Virus record (IMG/VR): IMGVR_UViG_3300025087_000255
Coordinates: 1 to 29,550 of that record
Reading direction: 5' to 3' (one strand)
Origin: a virus
DNA length: 29,550 nt
Of this stretch, positions 6,300-12,848 are shown in pieces (position 1 is the stretch's first letter; every line of letters starts with the position of its first letter). The position numbers and the translations under genes are program-made. The notes beneath the pieces were generated by a model, which was not told where the DNA came from, made no database searches, and was given only the letters and a program-made list of their open reading frames with translations.

Positions 6300-6631
6300 T
6301 CGAGCACCTCATCTGCCATCCTGCCGGCCAGAAGCGCCAGCATCTCGTTGGGGTTGCGTATGACGTGAACCGTTATCCCTACGGCGGCCATCTTCTGGGC
6401 GAACTCCACCTGACCCTCCTCTAGTTTCGCCTTGTCGGTCTTGAATTCAACCAGCCATAGGTTGCCCCTATAGCCGATCACGGCATCCGGGAAACCTTTG
6501 CCGAGCTGGTGAGTATCGAAAACGAATGCGCCGATGCCTCTCGCCACCTTCCGACAGCCATCCGTGCTATCATCAACCCTGGAGATTGTTCTAGGCGACA
6601 TCCTCTCCCTCTCCCGGTCTCTGCTATTCAT
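6296..6631 (-). CDS. VRR-NUC / PD-(D/E)XK nuclease, 111 residues
   Basis: The core GFPDAVIGYRGNLWLVEFKTDKAKLEEGQ (residues 46-74) holds the PD...(E)xK nuclease signature: Asp in FPD, then Glu and Lys in VEFK, followed by the L..GQ helix typical of VRR-NUC proteins in phages. Such enzymes act on branched DNA or recombination intermediates; a Holliday-junction-type role is inferred. ATG at 6631 has AAGG nearby. A second ATG ten codons in (MSPRTIS) lies right after a GA-rich stretch and is an alternative start. Confidence 0.88.
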   Translation of the reverse strand: MNSRDRERERMSPRTISRVDDSTDGCRKVARGIGAFVFDTHQLGKGFPDAVIGYRGNLWLVEFKTDKAKLEEGQVEFAQKMAAVGITVHVIRNPNEMLALLAGRMADEVLE

Positions 6632-6645
6632 CTACCTTGGCGATG

Positions 6646-6738
6646 TTATGGGGGGCCATCGAAAAGCATGATTACGAGCCCAGCAGCGAGAGCGGCCACC
6701 AGGGACACGATGAAATAAACGACTATCATTTCGCCCAT
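6646..6738 (-). CDS. Tiny single-span membrane protein, 30 residues
   Basis: MGEMIVVYFIVSLVAALAAG, then a short tail ending FDGPP. AGGAGG lies five bases before the ATG in the cassette GGAGGCTAAGATG. Its hydrophobic segment aligns with that of the upstream neighbour (MIVIYAIALLIAIVAAI), so the two look like a tandem duplication in which this copy lost the second membrane segment. Function unknown. Confidence 0.65.
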   Translation of the reverse strand: MGEMIVVYFIVSLVAALAAGLVIMLFDGPP

Positions 6739-6739
6739 C

Positions 6740-6928
6740 TTAGCCTCCTGCCAAATTCGAGCCAATTACAATACCGAGAATGATCCCCGAGACCCAAGCG
6801 CACAGACCATAGACCCACGCCTCCGACTCATCCACGCGTCTCATCTCGACCGAATCATCACCGCAGAACTCCATTAGGATGGCAGCGACAATGGCAATCA
6901 GAAGTGCGATAGCATAGATGACTATCAT
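6740..6928 (-). CDS. Small two-span membrane protein, 62 residues
   Basis: Start chosen at the ATG 6928, after GGAGGCTAAG; an ATG four codons earlier overlaps the previous gene and lacks a site. Two hydrophobic segments (IVIYAIALLIAIVAAILM and LCAWVSGIILGIVIGSNLA) flank an acidic loop (CGDDSVEMRRVDESEAW). It directly follows the lysozyme-like gene, so a role in lysis as a holin-type or spanin-like partner is possible, but the clearer holin lies at 18142-18414. Confidence 0.7.
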   Translation of the reverse strand: MIVIYAIALLIAIVAAILMEFCGDDSVEMRRVDESEAWVYGLCAWVSGIILGIVIGSNLAGG

Positions 6929-6929
6929 C

Positions 6930-7727
6930 TTAGCCTCCATGCGTATGTGCCTTCTGCTCCAGCGCAGTCACCCGCTCTTCCAGCGTCGGCGGTGGCGGTC
7001 CCATCTGGAACCAGTCGTAGAACAGCGCATCATCGGCCAGCCAGACGTTCATATCGTAATTATGCGCCGTCCCGTCCAGCCACAGCCGGCTCTCGAATTG
7101 GCGCATCACGATGTTGGTGACGCCGGTCGGGGTGGCAACAGGATCGGCTAGGACATCCGGGATCAGTTCGGCGAGGGCGTCAGCGTCGATGGGCATGATG
7201 CCGACGGTCCTGCCGTAGAAGTAGTAGTCCGCGATGATAGCCGGCTTGTCTCCGATCCAAGGCCCCAGGATGGGACAGTAGGACATCGTGAACCATCGGG
7301 CAGTGTAGTGAGCAATAGGCTTGGGGTCGTTGCGCCGCTTCACGATCTCATAGATGGTGGCGATGTTGTCTCGGATCCGCGTCGCCGGCGCCTTGCTTAC
7401 AACCTTGCCGGCCCAATACTCCGACCACAGCATCCAGTACTGCTCCTCGTCCAACACCAGCACGGCAGGATCATAGAGGTCAATCTGACGCTGGAAGTGG
7501 TCGGCTTGTGTTGGCCACTGGCTCACGGATGAAGATGGATCACACCAATGCGTACCGGCTATGCCCCAGCCCGCATCACGCTGGGCTTTGATGTCGATGT
7601 CGATTTCCGAATCTGGCCCGAGTTGCATGGAGAACTTGCGATAGGCCGCCTTGAAGCCGGCTTCTCCGAAGACTGCAAAATTTGGTTGCCGGTTCCCAGA
7701 ATAGAAATCCAATAAAAGCTGGGTCAT
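6930..7727 (-). CDS. Glycoside hydrolase GH25-like protein, probable endolysin, 265 residues
   Basis: The outline resembles GH25 lysozymes: an opening beta-strand (LLLDFYSGNRQPNF), GFKAAYRKFSMQ, then GIAGTHWCDP...QADHF, AVLVLDEEQYWM (acidic pair in the place of the family's D.E), IAHYTARWF, and PAIIADYYFYG. The family cuts peptidoglycan between MurNAc and GlcNAc. A C-terminal coiled coil (TLEERVTALEQ) ends in HTHGG. Sequence identity to classic GH25 looks weak, so the call is moderate; a tail-associated glycosidase is the main alternative. The ATG overlaps the previous stop. Confidence 0.55.
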   Translation of the reverse strand: MTQLLLDFYSGNRQPNFAVFGEAGFKAAYRKFSMQLGPDSEIDIDIKAQRDAGWGIAGTHWCDPSSSVSQWPTQADHFQRQIDLYDPAVLVLDEEQYWMLWSEYWAGKVVSKAPATRIRDNIATIYEIVKRRNDPKPIAHYTARWFTMSYCPILGPWIGDKPAIIADYYFYGRTVGIMPIDADALAELIPDVLADPVATPTGVTNIVMRQFESRLWLDGTAHNYDMNVWLADDALFYDWFQMGPPPPTLEERVTALEQKAHTHGG

Positions 7728-8008
7728 GGCTGCCTCTCTCGTCTTCCGGTTGTGTATAGTCCACCACCCTCAACGGCTGTTGTGTAAGGCGATCCACCGC
7801 GCAGGGCGGCCCCACAATACGGGCAGAAAAGCAGGTTGTTGTCGCTTGGCCCCCCATCAGTAAAGACAAAGGCATTGCCACATTCCGTATCCCAAACGCC
7901 GTCGTCATCCTCTGTCCATTGGCAACTTCGCTTCTCCAGCGCATCGATGCGAGCTTTCAAATCTACAATCAGGCCGTAGGCATCTGCAAGTTCCCTGTCC
8001 GTTGTCAT
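7724..8008 (-). CDS. Small phage zinc-ribbon protein, 94 residues
   Basis: A short N-terminal coiled coil (ADAYGLIVDLKARIDALEKR) precedes C.W.EDDDGVWDTECGNAFVF and FCPYCGAAL, a pattern repeated in many phage proteins of unknown function, where the four cysteines bind zinc. GAGGAG lies five bases before the ATG, which overlaps the preceding TGA. A Gly/Thr/Arg-rich tail follows the zinc motif. Confidence 0.8.
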   Translation of the reverse strand: MTTDRELADAYGLIVDLKARIDALEKRSCQWTEDDDGVWDTECGNAFVFTDGGPSDNNLLFCPYCGAALRGGSPYTTAVEGGGLYTTGRRERQP

Positions 8009-8562
8009 GGCTTCTCCTCAAGGAGGGCGCCGTGTTCTTCAACGGCAATACGAAGGTCGCCCAGGTCCAGCGCCCCCTCCAATACGCGCTTGGCAACAAA
8101 GAATAGGCGACTCTGACTATACAGTCTCTCCAATGCCACGCGCCGGGAGATGTCAGCATCCCAGGTGGCAGCACACCGTGCCAAGAAGCCCTTGGGGCCG
8201 CTGCTGAACATCCTCAATGCGGCCGGCGTGATCTCTTTCAGGCCAACTAAGACGTCCCGATCGGCATCGGTCTTGTCACTCATGCTGGGCTCCTCGCCGC
8301 GTAGGGCAGTCACATACACAGACTTTGCCTCGGCATAACAGTCCCCCGCATCACCGCCCTCCTGTGCGTCGTATCGACCCTCCGCGGCTCTAATGAATAA
8401 GGCGCAAGCCCGCTCCAGCGCCTCCCGCCGGGCGATGTCAGCCTCCCAGGCGGCGGCAGCGGACATCATGCGCAGAACATAGGTTTTCTGCACACTATCG
8501 CTGATCTCGTCGGCGTCTTCTCGCAACCTCGCCGGCGTCATGTAATGCTGCAGCGTTATCAT
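8005..8562 (-). CDS. Fused two-domain helical protein, 185 residues
   Basis: The protein is two related halves. Half one has TPARLREDADE then AAAAWEADIARREALERA; half two, from Met at 8283, has TPAALRMFSSG then CAATWDADISRRVALERL. The junction is a gene boundary lacking one base: GAGGAG-CCCAGCATGAGTGA, against GAGGAGGCCCAGCATGAGTGA at 9409-9429, where the reading frame stops. Loss of one G therefore joins two genes. The Shine-Dalgarno and ATG at 8283 remain, so the second half may also be made alone. Start taken at ATG 8562 (after GGAGGC). Function unknown. Confidence 0.8.
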   Translation of the reverse strand: MITLQHYMTPARLREDADEISDSVQKTYVLRMMSAAAAWEADIARREALERACALFIRAAEGRYDAQEGGDAGDCYAEAKSVYVTALRGEEPSMSDKTDADRDVLVGLKEITPAALRMFSSGPKGFLARCAATWDADISRRVALERLYSQSRLFFVAKRVLEGALDLGDLRIAVEEHGALLEEKP

Positions 8563-8993
8563 GTCGCCTCCCATTCATACTCCAGCCCACAACTCGGGCA
8601 GCTCGTCGGGTTGTCCTTGGTTGGGTAGTCTACTCCGGTCTGACAGTCCTCGCAGGGAAACTTCGGGGTGGGCGGCGCCGACTTCGGCTTATGCTTGATG
8701 GCGTAGAAGAGCACGGATCCCGGCGAAGTCACGTCCAGCATCCGGTCCTCGGCATACCTGTTCGCCCGCCTCAGCAGCTCTAGCGCCTGCCCTTGGTTCT
8801 CCTCGTACCACTGTCTTGCACCGTGCACCCGCTGCTTCTTGGACTGGACACTATGAACCTCGCCCCTCAACTCGTCCCATAGGTCCAGGATGGGCCTCAG
8901 ATGTTCTGGACTACGCGGCCAGTTAGTCTTTGTCACGGTAATCGGCATTTGTGCCGAGTTTCGTTCACCGAAATGATCATCGAGGGCCGTCAT
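8559..8993 (-). CDS. Hypothetical protein with C-terminal zinc ribbon, 144 residues
   Basis: Start at ATG 8993 (MTALDDHFGERNSAQ), six bases after GGAGG and inside the end of the preceding gene. The central part is helical (LRPILDLWDELRGEVHSV, QALELLRRANRYAEDRML). The C-terminal segment FPCEDCQTGVDYPTKDNPTSCPSCG is a four-Cys zinc ribbon. It ends YEWEAT*, overlapping the next ATG. Family not recognised. Confidence 0.75.
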   Translation of the reverse strand: MTALDDHFGERNSAQMPITVTKTNWPRSPEHLRPILDLWDELRGEVHSVQSKKQRVHGARQWYEENQGQALELLRRANRYAEDRMLDVTSPGSVLFYAIKHKPKSAPPTPKFPCEDCQTGVDYPTKDNPTSCPSCGLEYEWEAT

Positions 8994-9411
8994 GATGGGC
9001 CTCCTCCAGAGCGGCCTCGATCTGGTTGAACCTTGCGACCTTCTCATCGTCGTCCCATGGCTCTTGCCCCTTGGCGAAGTCCATTACCCACCGCAGGTCC
9101 CTCTCCAGCTCTTCAATGCGCTCGCCCCGTTTTATTGCCTCTCGGCCTCGCTCGTTGGAGACAGCCATCGCAAGTTCGATCGTCTTCTCCAGCACATCGA
9201 TGCGGGCCACGAGATTATGGTTCAGCTCATCTTGGGATGTCATCATCTTATCCTGCGCCTCCCGCTGGGCGATGTCATCCTCCCAGGCGGCGACTAGATC
9301 ATACAGTTTCCGGGCGTGCTCGTCTAGCCACCCTCGATTGATACGAACAAGCCGCCAATTCAAAACATCTCTGGCAATGCGCCTCAGCGTATCCGGCGTG
9401 TACTCACTCAT
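8977..9411 (-). CDS. Coiled-coil protein with TP..LR / AAWE.DIA.RE motif, 144 residues
   Basis: Start at ATG 9411 (MSEYTPDTLRRIARDV), six bases after GGAGG. The N-terminal 55 residues share TPDTLR and LVAAWEDDIAQREA with both halves of the fused protein at 8005-8562, so this is a third paralogue. The rest is coiled coil (ARIDVLEKTIELAMAVSNER, GERIEELERDLRW). It ends EEAHHDGPR*, running 17 bases into the next gene because the junction cassette has lost the early stop. Role unknown. Confidence 0.75.
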   Translation of the reverse strand: MSEYTPDTLRRIARDVLNWRLVRINRGWLDEHARKLYDLVAAWEDDIAQREAQDKMMTSQDELNHNLVARIDVLEKTIELAMAVSNERGREAIKRGERIEELERDLRWVMDFAKGQEPWDDDEKVARFNQIEAALEEAHHDGPR

Positions 9412-9583
9412 GCTGGGCCTCCTCTGTCCGGCCCATAAGATCCAGTAGGTCCTGCGCAACGTATGCCCATGCTGGTAATTTAGCCCCATGCATCGTACCC
9501 AGAGAGTGCAATGCGGCCTCCAGGGCAAGACGAAGTTCAAGCAGGCGCCGTTCTCTCGCTTCAGGCGGGTCTGCTTTTCTCAT
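9404..9583 (-). CDS. Small helical protein, 59 residues
   Basis: Start at ATG 9583 (MRKADPPEARERRLLELRLA) five bases after GGAG. The first half is a charged helix; the second (GAKLPAWAYVAQDLLDLMG) is amphipathic. It ends TEEAQHE*, the stop lying in the GAGGAGGCCCAGCATGAGTGA junction. It overlaps the preceding frame by 23 bases. Unknown function. Confidence 0.65.
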   Translation of the reverse strand: MRKADPPEARERRLLELRLALEAALHSLGTMHGAKLPAWAYVAQDLLDLMGRTEEAQHE

Positions 9584-9764
9584 TTCGGCTCCATTCAACT
9601 GTTGAATTGGCGACAATTGACCACGGCGCCAACCTGTCCTCCATGATGTGGTTCGCCAAGAAGGACAGGCAAACCACCATGGCGCTGGCCTCCTTGTCGC
9701 AGAAACCGCTCAATGGCCGGCGGCAGCGGCCGGCGATGGTGGGGTATCTGACTCGCTTATCCAT
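9561..9764 (-). CDS. Hypothetical protein, 67 residues
   Basis: Start at ATG 9764 (MDKRVRYPTIAGRCRRP), overlapping the end of the upstream zinc-protein gene by eight bases; the Shine-Dalgarno is weak, so translation probably depends on coupling. Cysteines occur in GRC, FC and VC, but no clear motif. Codons are GC-rich at third positions as in neighbours, which supports coding. The C-terminal tail is hydrophilic (EWSRNEKSRPA). Family not recognised. Confidence 0.55.
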   Translation of the reverse strand: MDKRVRYPTIAGRCRRPLSGFCDKEASAMVVCLSFLANHIMEDRLAPWSIVANSTVEWSRNEKSRPA

Positions 9765-9945
9765 CTTTGACTCGGGCCAGCCCGGGTAGAGATGATGGCG
9801 GTGAGCCCCTCCAGCCATCTTTGGAGAAGACTCGCTCCTGCAACAGTTGGCGAAATTCCCGCTGACATAAATCACAGATGCGAAGCGCACCAATCTGGTC
9901 ACTTAGAGATGCCGTGGTTTTTGTGTTGCAGATATCACATTCCAT
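9757..9945 (-). CDS. Small zinc-finger protein, 62 residues
   Basis: Start at ATG 9945 (MECDICNTKTTASLSDQ), seven bases after GGAGG; an upstream in-frame GTG-like extension is less likely. CDIC...CDLC with about 20 residues between forms a treble-clef or zinc-ribbon outline, and REFRQLLQERVF continues as a helix. A Gly/Ser/Pro-rich tail follows. Probably nucleic-acid or protein binding; not assigned to a family. Confidence 0.7.
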   Translation of the reverse strand: MECDICNTKTTASLSDQIGALRICDLCQREFRQLLQERVFSKDGWRGSPPSSLPGLARVKDG

Positions 9946-9955
9946 TCTCTGCCTC

Positions 9956-10228
9956 CTATTTCGCCAACTCCGCATAGCGGCGCAAACCTTCGAGAAGTCT
10001 ATCTTCCCATTCGTAAAACGGAAATTGGTGCACCACGGTACCGCCCGATTGCAAAGAAGAGATGGCCGTGTCTATGATATCCGCTGTCAGCCCAGTAATC
10101 TTCGCCGTCGCCCTCACTATGACAGCCTCCCATTGATCCAGACGGGCGTCGGTATCGCCCTCTTCCGCCCGACGCGGCAAATGCGCCAACAGGATGTTTA
10201 GCCTTAGCGCTCGGTTCTCATGTTTCAT
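9956..10228 (-). CDS. Hypothetical helical protein, 90 residues
   Basis: Begins MKHENRALRLNILLAHLPRR, with AGGAG about eight bases before the ATG. Alternating amphipathic helices (DARLDQWEAVIVRATAKI, WEDRLLEGLRRYAELAK) suggest a small helical bundle. It ends in TAG ten bases before the next gene's start. No known family recognised. Confidence 0.7.
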   Translation of the reverse strand: MKHENRALRLNILLAHLPRRAEEGDTDARLDQWEAVIVRATAKITGLTADIIDTAISSLQSGGTVVHQFPFYEWEDRLLEGLRRYAELAK

Positions 10229-10237
10229 CTTCGTCTC

Positions 10238-10843
10238 CTAGCCCTTCCCATATTCGTGGGTCTCCGTACGGAGGTTGCGCCATCTTGACCATCCGCCCTG
10301 AGTCTTGTTATCGGAGCCCCTTAGGCAATTATCGCAGAGCCTCCAATATGACTTTAGGGGCGTAAATTCAATTCCACAATGGGAACAACGGCGGTTGCCA
10401 TTTGCCACTCGTGGCCGCCCACGGACTCGCAAAGAGGAATGGTCCAATAGCCTCTCCGCATTTGGAAAGCAGGCTGCCAGTTCATTCAACCTGGAGTCAT
10501 CCAGCTCAAACAGTTCCCCTGATGTGCGACACTCGGCGAATTTCGTGTGTAGTGCTCTCTCGAAGGCATGCCTAGACTTCACCTTGAGGGCGAATGTCAG
10601 GCTTAGATGCGGATTGGACGCCATAAGACTCTTCATTCTCGCCTTCACATCAATACTACAACCTATCTTGTACAGATTCCCCATACCCAAGCGTATGACG
10701 TAGACAAAGCCGTCCCCGTCTGCGTCGTCCACCAATATCTTGCCGGACATGATTGCATTGGTCGCATTCCTCTCCAGTTGCTTTATGGCTCTACTTCTTC
10801 CTTTTCGGTACTGTCTTCGATATCCTTTTGTGTTCTTCGGCAT
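10238..10843 (-). CDS. T5orf172 / MUG113-type GIY-YIG protein with C-terminal zinc finger, 201 residues
   Basis: Residues 45-125 follow the T5orf172 pattern: GFVYVIRLGMGNLYKIGCSIDVKARMKSL, a variable loop, AFERALHTKF and the final GELFELDD, where the acidic residue completes the GIY-YIG active site. A C-terminal CSHCGIEFTPLKSYWRLCDNC is a four-Cys zinc finger likely to aid DNA binding. A basic N-terminus (KGYRRQYRKGRSR) is present. AAGGA lies upstream of the ATG. It may be a mobile nuclease and stands next to the hairpin-rich region 10916-11301. Confidence 0.88.
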   Translation of the reverse strand: MPKNTKGYRRQYRKGRSRAIKQLERNATNAIMSGKILVDDADGDGFVYVIRLGMGNLYKIGCSIDVKARMKSLMASNPHLSLTFALKVKSRHAFERALHTKFAECRTSGELFELDDSRLNELAACFPNAERLLDHSSLRVRGRPRVANGNRRCSHCGIEFTPLKSYWRLCDNCLRGSDNKTQGGWSRWRNLRTETHEYGKG

Positions 10844-10885
10844 TCTTTTCCTTTTCGTGCCGGGCGCCTGGAGGGAGGCCCAAGT

Positions 10886-10915
10886 GTCCTACTATCCTAG
10901 GTTGGATAATAGGAC
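10886..10915. repeat. Inverted repeat, 12-base arms with one mismatch
   Basis: GTCCTACTATCC - six bases - GGATAATAGGAC. The arms match in 11 of 12 positions. It separates the T5orf172 gene leader from the hairpin-rich block. It is AT-rich compared with the surroundings, contains -10-like hexamers on both strands (TATTAT, GATAAT) and has no T-tract, so an operator or an RNA processing stem is as likely as a terminator. Confidence 0.5.
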
Positions 10916-11301
10916 AAAGAGGTGCCGGTATGCCTGTCGGTCAGCCCTTTTTTGTCCCCGGCGCTATCTGCCTCTACACCCTGCGCCGACAGGGCCGAGA
11001 CTCGGGTTGTCCCCGGTAGATCAATGTCTCGTTGCCTAAGCGGACTAAGCCGCTCCGGTCATTGGGCCGGGACGATTCGATTGTTTAGCACAATTGCTAC
11101 TCATCTGAGATGGCGGGGCCGGGCTTGAGTACCGGCTTCGGGGGAAATTACACCCCCAAGGTGCAGGCGGTTGATCCCGCCTAAGACGTGTCCTTCCACG
11201 CCGCCCGCCATTCTTTTGCCTGCCCACAGCGCCCGTCTGGGTCGCCGGCCGAGCGTGGCCGGTCCTTCCGGGAGGCGCCTCACAGGCTTGGCCCAGTCAG
11301 T
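10916..11301. ncRNA. Hairpin-dense stretch without a convincing gene, possible structured RNA
   Basis: About 390 bases hold only short, poorly supported frames but many perfect stems: 10933-10940 with 10986-10993 (CCTGTCGG, eight bp), 10997-11001 with 11026-11030 enclosing CGGG/CCCG, 11039-11043 with 11050-11054, 11140-11144 with 11153-11157, 11165-11170 with 11177-11182 and 11245-11250 with 11257-11262. It lies between the 57-residue gene and the GIY-YIG gene, so on the minus strand it would be part of that transcript. The pattern is not recognised as RNase P RNA, tmRNA or a group I intron core. Strand and function are unknown. Confidence 0.4.
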
Positions 11302-11475
11302 TCATCCCTTCGCCGGAGGCGAGGGTTCATGTCCGAGGTATATCCGCATTGCGGCAGCGAGGATGTCGTGAACCACAATCCACATTTCCTTGGCCCTCAC
11401 TGGATCGCTCAGCCCGATCATCCAAGGAGGCTTGTCATTCTCGTCAAATGGGCACTGCATAACTATCTCGCCCAT
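11302..11475 (-). CDS. Small hypothetical protein, 57 residues
   Basis: Begins MGEIVMQCPFDENDKPPWMI and ends PSPPAKG. AGGGA lies eight bases before the ATG, immediately after the stop of the HTH-HNH gene. The middle (AKEMWIVVHDILAAAMRIYLG) is a mildly hydrophobic helix. The last residues echo the PPAKGN end of the upstream gene because the same CCGGCGAAGGG string occurs at both ends. Function unknown. Confidence 0.65.
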   Translation of the reverse strand: MGEIVMQCPFDENDKPPWMIGLSDPVRAKEMWIVVHDILAAAMRIYLGHEPSPPAKG

Positions 11476-11476
11476 C

Positions 11477-12136
11477 TCAATTTCCCTTCGCCGGAGGGCG
11501 GGGAAGAGCCGCCCCCCGGCTAACCAAGGAGGAGACGGAAACATCGGGAAGTTCGGCCCAGCGCTTCCGGGTCTCTTCCCGTGGTTCCTTGCCGAAAGCC
11601 TTGAATCTGCCCTTTCTCATGGAATCGTGCGTGTTGGCTCTCTGCGTTCCAAGAAATAGGTGTGCGGGATTTACGCACCAGGGATTATCGCATTTGTGAA
11701 GAACATTCATTTCCTCGGGCACTGGCCCATTGAACATGATGTAGACAATCCGATGCGCATAGTTCTCGCCGTAGTGCTGGGCCATACGGCCACGACACGC
11801 GCCGTATCTGTGCGTTGTCGGTCCCCATTTCGCGCCACGCCATTTCCAACAGGTGGGGCCCTTCTCAACATTGGACCAGAAGGATTCGGCCGCCCGCCAC
11901 GCTCGCGCCTCTCGCTCATACGCGCCCTTGCTCAGCTTGGCGTCGATCTCCCTCCGCTTCCGATCTACAGATATGCGCATCGAGGTATCAATCAGCTGGT
12001 GAACAGCCTGCCGCGTTATCCCGTACGCCCTCCCGATCTCGGCGAGGGTCATGCCGGCGTTGTCATATAGCCACTGCATCGCCGCCAGACGCTGATCCAA
12101 TGTCTCCTTCACGGTGACACGCCCACGTTTTCCCAT
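11477..12136 (-). CDS. HTH-HNH (His-Me finger) homing endonuclease, 219 residues
   Basis: Residues 12-52 are a helix-turn-helix (AAMQWLYDNAGMTLAEIGRAYGITRQAVHQL split over two helices and a turn). Residues 85-190 form an HNH_3-type domain: TCWKWRGA, HRIVYIMFNGPVPE, then VLHKCDNPWCVNPAHLFLGT, with the catalytic His and the zinc-like Cys/His set, and NTHDSMRKGR. Such proteins are free-standing phage homing enzymes. It is first in its operon, and the promoter places +1 on the A of its ATG, so the message is probably leaderless; no Shine-Dalgarno is seen. Confidence 0.9.
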   Translation of the reverse strand: MGKRGRVTVKETLDQRLAAMQWLYDNAGMTLAEIGRAYGITRQAVHQLIDTSMRISVDRKRREIDAKLSKGAYEREARAWRAAESFWSNVEKGPTCWKWRGAKWGPTTHRYGACRGRMAQHYGENYAHRIVYIMFNGPVPEEMNVLHKCDNPWCVNPAHLFLGTQRANTHDSMRKGRFKAFGKEPREETRKRWAELPDVSVSSLVSRGAALPRPPAKGN

Positions 12137-12142
12137 GCCGAC

Positions 12143-12171
12143 ATTCTACCACGAGTAAACTCTGGGCGCAA
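12143..12171 (-). promoter_or_regulatory. Leftward promoter of the HTH-HNH gene, leaderless
   Basis: Minus strand: TTGCGC (12171-12166), 17-base spacer, TAGAAT (12148-12143) preceded by TGG (extended -10). Seven bases further, +1 falls on the A of the ATG at 12136. The arrangement mirrors the promoter at 632-660. The -35 box lies across the first of two TCTGGGCGC repeats, which may be operator sites. Confidence 0.65.
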
Positions 12172-12188
12172 GCCCCAATTCTGGGCGC
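12161..12188. repeat. Direct repeat TCTGGGCGC, two copies, 19-bp period
   Basis: Copies at 12161-12169 and 12180-12188 lie between divergent promoters; the first overlaps the leftward -35. Nearly two helical turns apart, they could bind a regulator on one face of the DNA. Only two copies exist, so this is tentative. Confidence 0.35.
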
Positions 12189-12210
12189 TTATTGTCTAGT
12201 CGCCGGCCTA

Positions 12211-12240
12211 TTGACAATCTGGCCATTTCTGTGCTAAGCT
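12211..12240 (+). promoter_or_regulatory. Rightward promoter of the DUF7666-like operon
   Basis: Consensus -35 TTGACA at 12211-12216, 18-base spacer, weak -10 TAAGCT at 12235-12240 rescued by an upstream TGC (extended -10). +1 would be near 12247, leaving a 17-base leader that contains AAGGAGG before the ATG at 12264. It is divergent from the HTH-HNH promoter. Confidence 0.6.
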
Positions 12241-12263
12241 GGTGGCACACAAGGAGGCTGAAC

Positions 12264-12848
12264 ATGAAAGTCTACAAGGTCCTGGGCGAAAATGGCGAGC
12301 CCGTGAACGGCGGCCATGGCAAGTGGTCCCTTCCGAATCGCGGCAAGCCGGGAAAGTGGATGCCGAAGATCGAGGGGGAACTCGTGCCCTGCGACAACGG
12401 GTATCACTTATGCCGCAGGGATGATCTCATCACCTGGTTAGGACCGACGATTTATGAGGCGGAGTATCGTGGGAGTGCCGTCAATGGCGGTAATAAGGTC
12501 GTCGTTCGAGAGGCGCGCCTGCTGCGGAGATTGTCCTGGGATGACCGCATTGCGCGGCTCTTTTCGTGTGATTGTGCCGAGTGGGCATTGTCGCTGGTAG
12601 AGAAGCCGGATCCACGGAGCCTTGAGGTTGTCCGGGTGGGCCGGCTATTTGCGATTGGTAAGGCAACACAAGAAGAGTTGAACGCCGCCAGGGCCGCCGC
12701 CAGGGACGCCGCCAGGGACGCCGCCCTGGCCGCCGACGGGGCCGCCGCCGGGGCCGCCGCCAAGGCCGCCGCCTGGGACGCCGCCAGGGCCGCCGCCAGG
12801 GAATACATAAGGGATAGACTATTCGAATACCTGGAGGGGCGGGCATGA
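12264..12848 (+). CDS. DUF7666-like protein with Ala-rich C-terminal repeats, 194 residues
   Basis: N-terminal KVYKVLGENGEPVNGGHGKW, then LVPCDNGYHLCRRDDLITWLG and IYEAEYRG, the order of blocks in DUF7666 proteins, common in phages and of unknown role. Residues 136-185 are an Ala-rich helix built from AARDAAR/AARAAAR units encoded by nearly identical GCC-rich repeats, which also generate long spurious antisense frames. The end IRDRLFEYLEGR is typical of the family. Strong AAGGAGG and the promoter above support the ATG at 12264. Confidence 0.85.
   Translation: MKVYKVLGENGEPVNGGHGKWSLPNRGKPGKWMPKIEGELVPCDNGYHLCRRDDLITWLGPTIYEAEYRGSAVNGGNKVVVREARLLRRLSWDDRIARLFSCDCAEWALSLVEKPDPRSLEVVRVGRLFAIGKATQEELNAARAAARDAARDAALAADGAAAGAAAKAAAWDAARAAAREYIRDRLFEYLEGRA

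Noticed and set aside
10946-10954. Slippery A-AAA-AAG heptamer on the minus strand
   Set aside because: It lies in no supported gene; the frame is short with a nearby upstream stop and no start.
11101-11218. 36-residue minus-strand frame (MAGGVEGHVLGG...) followed by an overlapping 19-residue frame
   Set aside because: Weak ribosome binding site and low-complexity composition; the DNA is better explained by dense hairpins, although it cannot be fully excluded.
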